64,000 nt of DNA from Achromobacter deleyi (GCF_016127315.1 NZ_CP065997.1:2108001-2172000); one strand, 5' to 3'; numbered from the stretch's first letter, positions 41,606 through 49,409 are shown. A program made the numbers and translations. The notes: generated by a model from the sequence alone, not told the origin.

Positions 41606-42817
41606 TTACGGCTGGTACTGCCAGACGCTCTTGAAGGCGCCCGGCACGAGCGACATGTTGGTGCCGTCGAACTTGATATAAATGGCCGACTCCTGCGCGG
41701 CGCGGTCGTTCGGGCCGAATTCGATCGGGCCGGCCATGACGCCGGAATCGAACTTCATGGTCTCCAGCGCGGCCAGCACCTTCTCGCGGGTGGGCTGCGG
41801 GCCGGCGGCTTTGAGCGCGTTGACCACCGCCATGGCGGGCGGCAGGCCGTAGGGCATGTAGGTCTGCGGATGGCCGGGCTTGGCGGCCAGGTCCGGATAG
41901 GCCTGCTTGTACATGTCGTAGACCCAGGTCAGCTTCGAGCCGCCGGGCACGTCGGCCAGCACTTCCTGGATGTAGACGTTCTTGAAGGCATCCTTGTTGC
42001 CGACGTTCTCGACCAGCTGCTTCAGGTCGGCGGTGCCGTTGACGGCCAGCACGATGGGCTTGTTCCAGCCCAGTTCCTGCGCCTTCTTGATGATCAGCGC
42101 AGCCGGGCGGGCGTACGTCGTCAGCAACAGCACGTCGGGATTGCCGGCGCGGATCTTCAGCATCGGCGCGGTGACGTCGGTGATGTTGGGATTGACCGAT
42201 TGCACTTGCAGGTTCACGCCGCCCAGCTGCTTGGCCTGGGCCTGCGCCGCTTCCAGGTTCCAGCCGCCGTAGGCGTCGTCGTGGTTGATGTAGCCGATCT
42301 TGGCGGCCTTCAGGTGCTCGTTGGCGAACTGCACCATCGAGCCGCCCACGGCGTGCTGCGAGATCGAGAACGCGCCGTAGATGTACTTGGACGGCGGATA
42401 CAGCGCGCCGTCGCCGGAGGCGTTGAGCATGACCAGCGGCACCTTCTCGCGCTCGACGTATTCGCGCGCGGCCACCACGGCGGCCGAGCACGAGCCGCCG
42501 TTGAGCAGGAACACCTTGTCCTGCTCGGTCAGCTTCTTGACCGCCGCCACCAGGTCGTTGGCGTTGCAGCGGTCGTCCTCGATCACCAGTTCGATCTGGC
42601 GGCCGTTGATGCCGCCTTCCCTGTTGACCTTGGCGTACCACATCTTGGCGGCGTTCAGCACGTCGAAGCCATAGGCCATGCCGCTGCCCGAGAGCGGCGC
42701 GAACAGGCCGATCCTGATGGTCTTGTCGGTGATGCCGGGTTCCTGCTGGGCCTGGGCGGAGGCGCCCAGGGCAAGGGCGCATAGCGCGGCGGCCGCGTGG
42801 CGGCGAAGGTGCTTCAT
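41606..42817 (-). CDS. Branched-chain amino acid-type substrate-binding protein (LivK-like)
   Basis: A 403-aa periplasmic binding protein (Peripla_BP_6 family). Signal peptide residues 1-22 (MKHLRRHAAAALCALALGAS then AQAQQ). The mature part shows IRIGLFAPLSGSGMAYGFDV, ELVIEDDRCNANDLVAAVKKL and VLLLTTYARPAALI. The ATG at 42817 has GGGAGA about 7 bases upstream; the longer frame reading was rejected. It is larger than LivJ/K of E. coli (about 367 aa), in line with binding proteins for aromatic or amide substrates. Confidence 0.9.
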   Translation of the reverse strand: MKHLRRHAAAALCALALGASAQAQQEPGITDKTIRIGLFAPLSGSGMAYGFDVLNAAKMWYAKVNREGGINGRQIELVIEDDRCNANDLVAAVKKLTEQDKVFLLNGGSCSAAVVAAREYVEREKVPLVMLNASGDGALYPPSKYIYGAFSISQHAVGGSMVQFANEHLKAAKIGYINHDDAYGGWNLEAAQAQAKQLGGVNLQVQSVNPNITDVTAPMLKIRAGNPDVLLLTTYARPAALIIKKAQELGWNKPIVLAVNGTADLKQLVENVGNKDAFKNVYIQEVLADVPGGSKLTWVYDMYKQAYPDLAAKPGHPQTYMPYGLPPAMAVVNALKAAGPQPTREKVLAALETMKFDSGVMAGPIEFGPNDRAAQESAIYIKFDGTNMSLVPGAFKSVWQYQP

Positions 42818-42895
42818 GGTTTGTCTCCCGTTTTTTGAGTGCGCGCCTTTATCCATGGCGCGTTGCTGCGTGGCGGCGATGCCGCCGGATTGGGT

Positions 42896-43687
42896 TCACT
42901 GCATGCGGTAGCCACCGTTCACGTCGATGACGCTGCCGGTGATGTAGCCCGCTTCTTCCGAGGCCAGGAAACGCACGGCCGCGGCGACGTCGTCCACCGT
43001 GCCGATGCGGCCCAGCGGAATCGCCTGTGCGGCGGCCGCGAGGGCGCCGCTGCTGGTGACGGTGCTGCGCAGCATGTCGGTGTCGATCAGCCCCGGCGCG
43101 ATGCCGTTGACGGTGACGCCCAGGTGCGCGGATTCGCGCGCCATGGCCTTGGTCAGGCCCAGCACGGCCGACTTGGCGGCGATGTACGAGGCGCTGGAGC
43201 GATAGCCGCCTAGCTGCGCGGCGACCGAGGTGAAGGTGACGATGCGGCCGTGCTGGAGCGGCGCGGCTTCGCGCCGACGCAGGTAGGCGCGGCCGCACAG
43301 GAACACGCCGCGCGCGTTGACGGCGAAGCTGCGTTCCCAGATGTCGAGCGTGGTGTCCTTGATCAGCGGGCGTTCGCCGTTGGCCTGGAACAGCAGCAGG
43401 CCGGCGGCGCTGACCAGCACGGCGATGGGGCCGTGGGCCTGTTCGATCTGGTCGAACGCCATTTCGACGGCGCTTTCGTCGCTGACGTCGAAGGCGTGGG
43501 CGCTGTGCGGCGCGCCAAGCTCATCGGCCACGCGACGCGCGCGCTGGGCATCCACGTCCGACACCACCACGCGGTAGCCGGCGCGGGCCAGTTCCTGGCA
43601 GATGGTGGCGCCGATGCCGCCGCCACCGCCGGTGACGAGCGCGAGTCGCGGGGCCGGGCCTGCGGCCGGCGTGGATACATTGGACAT
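42896..43687 (-). CDS. SDR family oxidoreductase, first gene of the LIV operon
   Basis: A 263-aa classical SDR: TGGGGGIGATICQELARAGY cofactor motif, VVSDVDAQRA with the NAD-favouring Asp, VSAAGLLLF, catalytic Ser in TSVAAQLGG and Tyr-x3-Lys in SYIAAKSAV, and ITGSVIDVNGGY. It is the promoter-proximal gene of the ten-gene operon and faces the GntR/FCD regulator across 205 bp that contain two TGTATACA operators. It is the third SDR of the operon; the three are clearly different proteins, so they probably act on successive alcohols. Confidence 0.88.
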   Translation of the reverse strand: MSNVSTPAAGPAPRLALVTGGGGGIGATICQELARAGYRVVVSDVDAQRARRVADELGAPHSAHAFDVSDESAVEMAFDQIEQAHGPIAVLVSAAGLLLFQANGERPLIKDTTLDIWERSFAVNARGVFLCGRAYLRRREAAPLQHGRIVTFTSVAAQLGGYRSSASYIAAKSAVLGLTKAMARESAHLGVTVNGIAPGLIDTDMLRSTVTSSGALAAAAQAIPLGRIGTVDDVAAAVRFLASEEAGYITGSVIDVNGGYRMQ

Positions 43688-43755
43688 GCTGTCTCCTGTT
43701 GCGCGGATTCGCCTGCCTTGGGAGGGGCGTCCGCCGATCTGAATTTTTGGCGATT

Positions 43756-43765
43756 ATGTATACAT
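43756..43765. promoter_or_regulatory. GntR-type operator O1 (LIV operon side)
   Basis: ATGTATACAT is a perfect 10-bp palindrome, with TGTATACA matching the T-G-T-N-x-A-C-A core of FCD-type GntR sites. It lies 69 bp upstream of the first operon gene. Together with O2 it shares the extended form CTTCATGTATACA in inverted orientation. Confidence 0.65.
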
Positions 43766-43875
43766 GAAGGAATGGCAGGTATAGGGGGTTTCCCGTAGTC
43801 GCATAGGAACTTTGATCGTTCTCATTGGGGAAAGCCCTAGCGAGGTGGTAAGGGAAGCTGTCGCATGTATTCTTC

Positions 43876-43884
43876 ATGTATACA
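43876..43884. promoter_or_regulatory. GntR-type operator O2 (regulator side)
   Basis: CTTCATGTATACAAT: the same TGTATACA core as O1, 120 bp away, eight bases before the regulator's start codon at 43893. Binding here would repress the regulator itself; O1 plus O2 could loop. Confidence 0.65.
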
Positions 43885-43892
43885 ATGCGGGC

Positions 43893-44570
43893 ATGGATAC
43901 GCTATCTCAACACGTGACCGATACGCTGCGGGACTGGGTGCTGCATGGCAAGTTCAGCCCCGGGGCCCGTCTGGAGGAAATCCCGCTGGCCGAGAAGCTG
44001 GGGGTGTCGCGCACGCCGGTGCGGGCGGCCCTGGCGACGCTGGGCAACGAGGGGCTGCTGGAGCATCTGCCCAAGCGCGGCTATACGGTGCGGGCCTATG
44101 ACATCGCCGAGATCGTGGCGGCCTATGAGGTGCGGGCGGCGCTCGAGGGCCTGGCCTGTCGGCAGGCGGCGCTGCGCGGCCTGTCGAATGACGCGGTGGC
44201 GGTGCTGAAGAACTGCCTGGACGAAGGCGACCGCATTCTCGGCAAGGGGGTGCTGCTGGCGGAGGATCACCTGCCGTATCAGCAGGTCAACATCACCTTG
44301 CACAACGGGATCCTGGAGGCGGCGGGCAATCCGTGGGTGAAGCGGTTCGCGGCGCAGGCGCAGGCGATTCCGTATGCGTCGGATCGGATCATCCTGTGGG
44401 AGGACCATGGGATCATTCTGCGGTCGCATGATGATCATCATCGGATCGTGAATGCCATTATTGCGCGGGATGGGGCGCGGGCTGAGGATCTGATGCGGGA
44501 GCATGTCTATTATGCGGGGATTATTCTTAAGAATAATTATGAGAGGTTGGCGCAGGCTTATCGGGTTTGA
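43893..44570 (+). CDS. GntR family transcriptional regulator (FCD domain)
   Basis: A 225-aa regulator with an N-terminal winged HTH (LHGKFSPGARLEEIPLAEKL, GVSRTPVRAALATLGNEGLL) and an FCD effector domain with the metal/ligand residues seen as EDHLPYQQVNITLHNGILEA, an Asp/His-rich HGIILRSHDDHHRIVNAI, and a late EHVYYAG. It faces the SDR/LIV/KstD-like/GST operon, whose promoter contains a matching TGTATACA operator, so it is the likely repressor. The start at 43893 was chosen over an upstream in-frame ATG because that longer frame would read through operator O2. Downstream there is no gene for 560 bp. Confidence 0.9.
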   Translation: MDTLSQHVTDTLRDWVLHGKFSPGARLEEIPLAEKLGVSRTPVRAALATLGNEGLLEHLPKRGYTVRAYDIAEIVAAYEVRAALEGLACRQAALRGLSNDAVAVLKNCLDEGDRILGKGVLLAEDHLPYQQVNITLHNGILEAAGNPWVKRFAAQAQAIPYASDRIILWEDHGIILRSHDDHHRIVNAIIARDGARAEDLMREHVYYAGIILKNNYERLAQAYRV

Positions 44571-45130
44571 GGGGGGGTGGGTTTTGCTGAGTGGCGCTTG
44601 GTTCTTTAGGCGCGGGTGACGGGGCAGGCGGGGGATGGCGGGGCTACGATTGCGGTCCGGAGCGTTCGCTCCGGACTGCCCCTGCGTCAACCTCGTCCGC
44701 CTGCGGCTCCCTTCGGTTTCCCTTGGGCGCATCTACACGCCCCGCCATCCCCCGCCTGCCCCGTCACCCGCTCGCGATGAGGCTTGGCGGCGGGCTTTGG
44801 GGCGAGCTGGTTGCTTGGCGTTTTTGCCAGCAATCGTGAGGGTGGGGAGGGGGTTTGCGGGGTCGCCAAAGGCGGCCGCGCGGGCGGCCTTCTTTGGCGT
44901 TTGGGTGTCTTGCGTCGGAGGGGTGACGCTGCGCGCCGGGGACGGCGGGCAATGGCGCTGCGTGGATTGCGATGCCACGCCTGTGGTTGTTTGGCGCGCC
45001 GATTGGGGTGGGTAACGGGCGGCGCTTGCCGCGTTTGCATGGAGCGGAAATGGCTGCGCTACTAGCCCGTGGCGGGCTGTGGCAGCGCGGCAAGCGCGCG
45101 GCGGGCAAGCCGCCGCGTTCGCCGGGGGGA
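44571..45130. other. G-rich non-coding region with large inverted repeat
   Basis: No credible gene is present; open frames here have no normal protein composition. The plus strand is strikingly rich in G over much of the stretch. It holds a 33-bp inverted repeat (listed separately), a GTCCGGAGCG/CGCTCCGGAC hairpin inside it, and a second hairpin built from CGCCAAAG...CTTTGGCG with GGCGGCC/GGCGGCC core near 44862-44899. It separates the GntR gene from the carbonic anhydrase gene, which end towards each other. Confidence 0.6.
44612..44771. repeat. 33-bp perfect inverted repeat
   Basis: The 33 bases at 44612-44644 (beginning GCGGGTGACGGGGCAGGCGG) are the exact reverse complement of 44739-44771. 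The arms are 94 bp apart, and the spacer itself contains a perfect GGTCCGGAGCG / CGCTCCGGACT-type hairpin near 44654-44678. No open frame resembles a transposase. It could be a miniature mobile element, a repetitive extragenic element, or a long transcript-end hairpin between two convergent genes. Confidence 0.85.
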
Positions 45131-45781
45131 TTAGCTGGGCAGGCCGGTTTCCACGCAGGGGCTGAATTCGCCGGTGGCGGCGTCGCGCAGGAACAGGACG
45201 CCGGTGGCGACGCCGAAGTAGGTGCCGTGCAGTTCCAGGTCGCCCTTTTCGACGCGGCGGCGGATGGACGGGAAGGTCATCAGGTTCTTGAGGCTGTGGC
45301 CGATGACGGCGAGTTCGAGGCGCTTGAGGTTGGCGGCGCGGTCGTCGCCGCCGGGGCCGAGTTCGTCGGCGACGGGGGCGATCTGGGACATCCACTTGCC
45401 GATGAAGTCGCCCTTGGTCAGGGGCTTGGCGTCGTCGAAGAAGGCGCGGATGCCGCCGCAGGAGGCGTGGCCGAGGACGACGATGTGCTTGACGTTCAGG
45501 CCGTTGACGGCGAACTCGATGGCGGCGCTGGTGCCGTGGTACGAGGATTCGGAGTCGGGGTCACAGGGCGGGACCAGGTTGGCGACGTTGCGCACGACGA
45601 ACATTTCGCCAGGGCCGGCGTCGAAGATGGCCTCGGGCGAGACGCGCGAGTCGCAGCAGCCGATGATCAGGATTTCCGGGCTTTGCCCAGTTTCGGCCAG
45701 TTTTTCGTAGCGGCTGCGTTCGGAGTGGAAGCGGCCGGCGAGAAAGGACTGATAGCCTTCGGTGAGTCTTTTGGGAAACAT
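45131..45781 (-). CDS. can: Beta-class carbonic anhydrase
   Basis: A 216-aa enzyme that interconverts CO2 and bicarbonate in the cytoplasm. The zinc ligands and catalytic dyad are visible: GCCDSRVSPE (Cys42, Asp44, Arg46), then GHASCGG (His105 and Cys108). The middle NVANLVPPC and the Ser/Tyr region ESSYHGTSAAIEFAV are typical of this family. The ATG at 45781 was chosen because it opens the conserved first helix; a longer frame to 45895 would cross a terminator-like hairpin. It supplies bicarbonate for carboxylases; a PEP carboxylase gene is also in this window but 14 kb away. Confidence 0.93.
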   Translation of the reverse strand: MFPKRLTEGYQSFLAGRFHSERSRYEKLAETGQSPEILIIGCCDSRVSPEAIFDAGPGEMFVVRNVANLVPPCDPDSESSYHGTSAAIEFAVNGLNVKHIVVLGHASCGGIRAFFDDAKPLTKGDFIGKWMSQIAPVADELGPGGDDRAANLKRLELAVIGHSLKNLMTFPSIRRRVEKGDLELHGTYFGVATGVLFLRDAATGEFSPCVETGLPS

Positions 45782-45837
45782 GATCTTTTCACTTCCTTGG
45801 TAACGATGCCAGGCGTGCTGGCGTGCCGGCAGACGCA

Positions 45838-45866
45838 ACAAGGGGCTTCGTGTGGAAGCCCCTTTT
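45838..45866. terminator. Terminator-like hairpin between the FxLYD-type gene and can
   Basis: AAGGGGCTTC (45840-45849) pairs with GAAGCCCCTT (45855-45864) around GTGTG. On the plus strand it is followed by TTTT; on the minus strand, the direction of both flanking genes, by CCTTGTTG. It probably ends the upstream minus-strand gene at 45946-46281. Confidence 0.6.
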
Positions 45867-45945
45867 GTCGAGTCGGCTGCCGAATTTTCCCACAATTGGA
45901 CTTACGCCGGCTTGACTAAACCCTATCCAGATAAGGGTTTTTGGC

Positions 45946-46281
45946 CTATCGGGCGCGTATGTCCAGCGCGGTGACCTTGGCGAATCGCAGCGGCGTGATG
46001 GCGCGGATCATCTTGATCTGCCCCGGCGCCAGCGGGCCGATGTCGTCGTCGCGCACGCGGCCGATTTCGCGGCCCTGGTCGTCGTAGAGGACGAAGGTGA
46101 GCATGACGTAGTTGACGGCGCGGGCCGACTGGTTGGCGAGCGAGCCGGTGATGGTGGAGACGTTTTCGTTGGTGTCGCGGATGGCCTGGACGTTGCCCAG
46201 CGTGACGCCGTACAGGCTTTGCGCCTGGGCGCCACCGGTCAGGCCGGCCAGCAATGCAAGGAAGGCAAGGGCGGTTTTCAT
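45946..46281 (-). CDS. Small exported protein, FxLYD-domain-like
   Basis: A 111-aa protein with a signal peptide (MKTALAFLALLAGLTGGAQA then QSLYG) and a small beta-sandwich of the FxLYD type (NVSTITGSLANQSARAVNYV, MLTFVLYDDQGREIGRVRDD and a C-terminal KVTALDIRAR). Such domains are common in envelope and secreted proteins of unknown role. It is a single-gene unit with its own terminator-like hairpin, divergent from the PsiF-type gene. No binding or catalytic residue can be named. Confidence 0.78.
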   Translation of the reverse strand: MKTALAFLALLAGLTGGAQAQSLYGVTLGNVQAIRDTNENVSTITGSLANQSARAVNYVMLTFVLYDDQGREIGRVRDDDIGPLAPGQIKMIRAITPLRFAKVTALDIRAR

Positions 46282-46763
46282 GACGGTCTCCTGTGGGGCC
46301 CGGCTACCGGGTTGCCCTCGCCGCGGTCTCTGGCGTCGCGTGTCGGGGGCATGCGTCTATCTCACTCCTTTCCCGGGCGGGGCACAACGGCCCAAAGGGA
46401 TGAATGGGTAACAGGTTGCTGGGGATAGCCGCAGATTCATTCGTGGATGCCACAAGTGCATCGGAATGTCTCCGACTTGCGGCTATTTGCCGTCCTTTCG
46501 GGGTGAATTCCGTGCTGTTCGGGATGTCGGCGGCGCCCTCGGCGTGACCGTTCATCCGAAGGGCGGGACGGCGCTGCGGGGCGCTCCGGACCTCGCCTTT
46601 CCGCAAGCTGAACGATCGCGGCGGCGTTAGCATTTGTTGTCCTTTCGGCGCTTGCGAAGCGTGCCGCTTTGTCCGATGATGACCTCGCCGGCAACTTGGC
46701 CGGCGGATCTTGCGGCCCGGGCGTGCGCCAGATGGCGCCGGCGGGCGATCAAGGGAGGAACTC
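46282..46763. other. 482-bp intergenic stretch without a supported gene
   Basis: The divergent promoters of the FxLYD-type and PsiF-type genes must lie here. Open frames that cross it have no recognisable domain. A GCCGGCAACTTGGCCGGC-type hairpin is present near 46690-46707, upstream of the PsiF ribosome site. Nothing else was recognised. Confidence 0.55.
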
Positions 46764-47135
46764 ATGCTTTCCCGTACTAGCCAATTGGCTTCGGCCATCG
46801 TGTTGTCCGCCTGCTGCTTCGGCGCCGTCTACGCCCAGACGCCCGCCGCCACGCCCGCACCCGCCAAGACCTCCGCGCCCGCCGCCACGCCTGCCGCCAA
46901 GACGCCCACCCCGCAGCAGCAGCGCATGGCCGACTGCAACAAGTCGGCCGAAGGCAAGAAGGGCGATGACCGCAAGACGTACATGAGCGCGTGCCTGAAG
47001 GGCGAGGCGCCGGCGCCCGCCAAGCAATTGACGCCGCAACAGCAGAAGATGAAGGATTGCAACGCCAAGGCCGGCGAGCAGAAGCTGACCGGCGACAAGC
47101 GCAAGACCTTCATGAGCACCTGCCTGAAGGGCTGA
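46764..47135 (+). CDS. PsiF repeat family exported protein
   Basis: A 123-aa protein with a signal peptide (MLSRTSQLASAIVLSACCFG then AVYAQTP), a Pro/Ala/Thr-rich linker, and two PsiF repeats: QQQRMADCNKSAEGKKGDDR with RKTYMSACLKG, and QQKMKDCNAKAGEQKLTGDK with RKTFMSTCLKG. Each repeat has two Cys that can form a disulfide in the periplasm. E. coli PsiF is induced by phosphate starvation, but its function is unknown. The ATG at 46764 has GGGAGG 6 bases upstream, which decides the start. It ends in a strong bidirectional terminator. Confidence 0.88.
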   Translation: MLSRTSQLASAIVLSACCFGAVYAQTPAATPAPAKTSAPAATPAAKTPTPQQQRMADCNKSAEGKKGDDRKTYMSACLKGEAPAPAKQLTPQQQKMKDCNAKAGEQKLTGDKRKTFMSTCLKG

Positions 47136-47157
47136 ACGCGGCATTGAATCCGCGCAC

Positions 47158-47196
47158 AAAAAAAGCGCCGGCCGTTGAACGGACCGGCGCTTTTTT
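47158..47196. terminator. Bidirectional terminator (PsiF gene / cyclase operon)
   Basis: AAAAAAGCGCCGG (ending near 47170) pairs with CCGGCGCTTTTTT (47184-47196) with a central AACG-type loop region. A-run and T-run on the two sides serve the PsiF gene reading right and the cat/pca operon reading left (its last stop is at 47222). Confidence 0.9.
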
Positions 47197-47221
47197 CGTG
47201 CGCGTCCCCAGCGGGGCGCGC

Positions 47222-48262
47222 CTACACCGTGGCGATCGGCGTGACCGGCGAACCGATCGCGTGCGGCAGGCGCAGCGGCGGGGCGGTCAGCATGAAGCGG
47301 TGGCGGCCGTTGGCGCGCAGCCAGTCGGCCAGGTCCTTCAGGTACCACAGCTCGGCCAGCGGCAGGCCCAGCTTGAACAGGCAGTGGTGGTGCAGCGGCA
47401 GCATCGCGCGCGGGCCGGTCTTTTCTCGCGCGGGATAGGCTTCCACGGCGTAGTTGTCGGCGCAGATGGCGGCGATGCCGCTGTCGGTGATCCACTGCAG
47501 CAGCGCGGCATCGGTGCCGTCGAGCGCGGCGCCGTAGGTGTGCAGCACCTCGGCGTCGGGCTTGCCGGCCATGGCGACCACGGCCTCGGCGTAGCCGGTG
47601 CGCAGCACCAGCATGTCGCCGGACTCGATCTCAATGCCGTCGGTCTTGAGCACGTGCATGATCTCGGCGTGGCCGATCAGGGTGCGGCCGGGGCCATAGT
47701 GGCGCGCCAGGTCCAGCAGCACGCCGCGGCCCTGCATGCCTTTCTGCGCCAGGTTCTCGACACCCAGTTTCAACGCGGCCGAGGGGCCGCCGCTGTTGCA
47801 GCCGCAGCCGGTGTGGTCGCCGTCGGCCGGGCCGACGACGTCGACGCCGGCCTGGAAGCCGTTGTAGTAGCGCAGCTCGGGCTTGCCGTCGCCATCGGCG
47901 TCGAACAGCGCGCCGACGTGCGCCAGCGCGTCCCATTGCGTCGAGTACTGCATCGACAGCAGCACCTGGTCGTCGCTCAGCACGTCGACCGCGTCCGGGT
48001 TGACGTTGCGCAGCGGGAAGTTCAGGTAGGGCGTGTCGGCCAGCCGGGTCGGGCTCAGTTGCGGCGGATGGCGCCGCGGGTTGAGCACGTTGCCGCCGGG
48101 CAGGTCCAGCGGCAGCGACAGGCAGAAGGTCTTGCCGGCGCGGATTTCACGCGCGCCTTTCAGGACCTGTTCTTCGGTGATGAGATTGAGGCGGCCGAGT
48201 TGGTCGTCGGGTCCGAAGTCGCCCCAGTTGGAGCCTTCGGGCCGATGGGTCCAGCGCTGCAT
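47222..48262 (-). CDS. Cyclase family protein (kynurenine-formamidase-like fold)
   Basis: A 346-aa metal-dependent hydrolase of the cyclase/KynB superfamily. Features: QYSTQWDALAHVGALFDADG (first His and Asp, the HxGTHxD-type metal site in variant form), GVLLDLARHYG, LRTGYAEAV, DNYAVEAYP, and LPLHHHCLFKLGLPLAELW at the C-terminal active-site strand. Superfamily members hydrolyse formamides, lactones or cyclic amides. It is the last gene of the pcaIJ/catC/yciI/pcaD operon, starting 3 bp after pcaD. Its role in aromatic or lactone breakdown is inferred from context. Confidence 0.85.
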   Translation of the reverse strand: MQRWTHRPEGSNWGDFGPDDQLGRLNLITEEQVLKGAREIRAGKTFCLSLPLDLPGGNVLNPRRHPPQLSPTRLADTPYLNFPLRNVNPDAVDVLSDDQVLLSMQYSTQWDALAHVGALFDADGDGKPELRYYNGFQAGVDVVGPADGDHTGCGCNSGGPSAALKLGVENLAQKGMQGRGVLLDLARHYGPGRTLIGHAEIMHVLKTDGIEIESGDMLVLRTGYAEAVVAMAGKPDAEVLHTYGAALDGTDAALLQWITDSGIAAICADNYAVEAYPAREKTGPRAMLPLHHHCLFKLGLPLAELWYLKDLADWLRANGRHRFMLTAPPLRLPHAIGSPVTPIATV

Positions 48263-48265
48263 GGC

Positions 48266-49045
48266 TTACTCCGTGAGGAAGTCGACCACCGCGCGGGTGA
48301 AGGCTTCCGGTTGTTCCCAGTTGGAGATGTGGGAGGTGTTCAGTTCGAGATAGCGCGCGCCGTTGATGGCGCCTGCCAGTTCCTTGCCCTGCGCGGGCGT
48401 GGCGGCCAGGTCGTGGGTGCCGGCGATGACCAGCGTCGGCGCCTGGATGGCCGACACCTGTTCGCGGAAATCGGCGTCGCGCAGCGCGGCGCAGTTGCCC
48501 GAGTAGCCGGCGTCGGACGTGCGGCGCAGCATGTCGACCAGCACTTGCGACAGGCCCGGCTCGGCGGCGCGGTAGCCGTCGGTGAGCCAGCGCTCGACCA
48601 GCGTGGGCGCCATCTTTTCCAGCGTCTGTTCGGCCACGGCGGCGATGCGGGCGCTCCAGCCTTCGGCCGAGCCGATGCGCGCGGCGGTGTTGCACAGGAT
48701 CAGCTTGCCGATCAGCTCGGGGCGGTTCAGCGCCAGCCACAGGCCGGTGGGACCGCCCATCGACAGGCCGCAGAAGTGGGCGCGTTCGATGTTCAGGTGC
48801 GCCAGCAGTTCGGCGACGTCGTTGCCCAGCTGCGCGAAGCTGTATTCGCCGTCGGGGATCGAGGATTTGCCATGGCCGCGGGTGTCGTAGCGCAGCACGC
48901 GGAAGTGCTTGCTCAGCTCGGGAATCTGGCGCGCCCACATGTCGGCGCAGGTGCCCAGCGAATTGGAGAGCACCAGCACCGGCGCGTCGGCGGGGCCATC
49001 GATGATGTAGTACAGCCGTGCCTGGCTGAGATCGGCGTAAGACAT
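48266..49045 (-). CDS. pcaD: 3-oxoadipate enol-lactonase (PcaD-like alpha/beta hydrolase)
   Basis: A 259-aa alpha/beta hydrolase that opens beta-ketoadipate enol-lactone to 3-oxoadipate. The nucleophile Ser95 lies in FCGLSMGGPTGLWLAL; the oxyanion region is LSNSLGTCADMW; RYDTRGHGKSS is typical of PcaD; the Asp is in VIAGTHDLAATP and the His in NTSHISNWEQPEAF. It sits between the YciI-like gene and the cyclase gene in the same operon as catC and pcaIJ, which supports the specific function. Confidence 0.92.
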   Translation of the reverse strand: MSYADLSQARLYYIIDGPADAPVLVLSNSLGTCADMWARQIPELSKHFRVLRYDTRGHGKSSIPDGEYSFAQLGNDVAELLAHLNIERAHFCGLSMGGPTGLWLALNRPELIGKLILCNTAARIGSAEGWSARIAAVAEQTLEKMAPTLVERWLTDGYRAAEPGLSQVLVDMLRRTSDAGYSGNCAALRDADFREQVSAIQAPTLVIAGTHDLAATPAQGKELAGAINGARYLELNTSHISNWEQPEAFTRAVVDFLTE

Positions 49046-49100
49046 GCGGGAAATCCTCGGGGAATGAAAGCGCGGCCACCCGGAGGCGGCCGCGTGGCGA

Positions 49101-49397
49101 TTACAGGTGGCAGGTGCCGTCGATGTAGGCCTTGCGCCAGCGCGTGATGGTCACGCGCTGGAACAGCTGCGCCTGGGCGAAGGGATCGGCGTCGATGAAC
49201 TGCTGCGCGGCCTCGCGCGTGTCCAGGTCGACGATGTACAGGCCGCCGCCCAGGTCCTTGCCGTCATCCTGCAGCTTGGCGCCGCAGGCCAGCAGCAGGT
49301 GCTTGTTGGCGTCCAGGTATTCCAGGTGCGCGGCGCGATGCTGCTGGCGCATGGCCTGGTGGTCCGGCTTGTCGAAGGTTTCGATGATGTAGGGCAT
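49101..49397 (-). CDS. YciI family protein
   Basis: A 98-aa single-domain dimeric alpha/beta barrel protein. It shows the YciI pattern MPYIIETFDKPDHQAMRQQH followed by HLEYLDANKHLLLACGA, DGKDLGGGLYIVDLDTREA and the family His/Asp pair in the first half. YciI-like domains resemble muconolactone isomerase and can act as small isomerases, dehydratases or dehydrochlorinases. It is 12 bp downstream of catC in the same operon, so a role in lactone isomerisation or removal is plausible. Not proved. Confidence 0.85.
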   Translation of the reverse strand: MPYIIETFDKPDHQAMRQQHRAAHLEYLDANKHLLLACGAKLQDDGKDLGGGLYIVDLDTREAAQQFIDADPFAQAQLFQRVTITRWRKAYIDGTCHL

Positions 49398-49409
49398 GGG
49401 CGGCTCCGT

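Noticed and set aside
44635..45015. 126-codon open frame in the G-rich intergenic region
   Set aside because: It crosses the 33-bp inverted repeat and hairpins, has erratic composition, and has no ribosome site; treated as non-coding.
46282..46763. Insertion-sequence remnant between the two small exported genes
   Set aside because: No terminal inverted repeats or transposase fragment could be seen; only divergent promoters are expected there.
46991..49147. 718-codon plus-strand open frame over the cyclase and pcaD genes
   Set aside because: It is an antisense shadow of two clearly recognisable genes.
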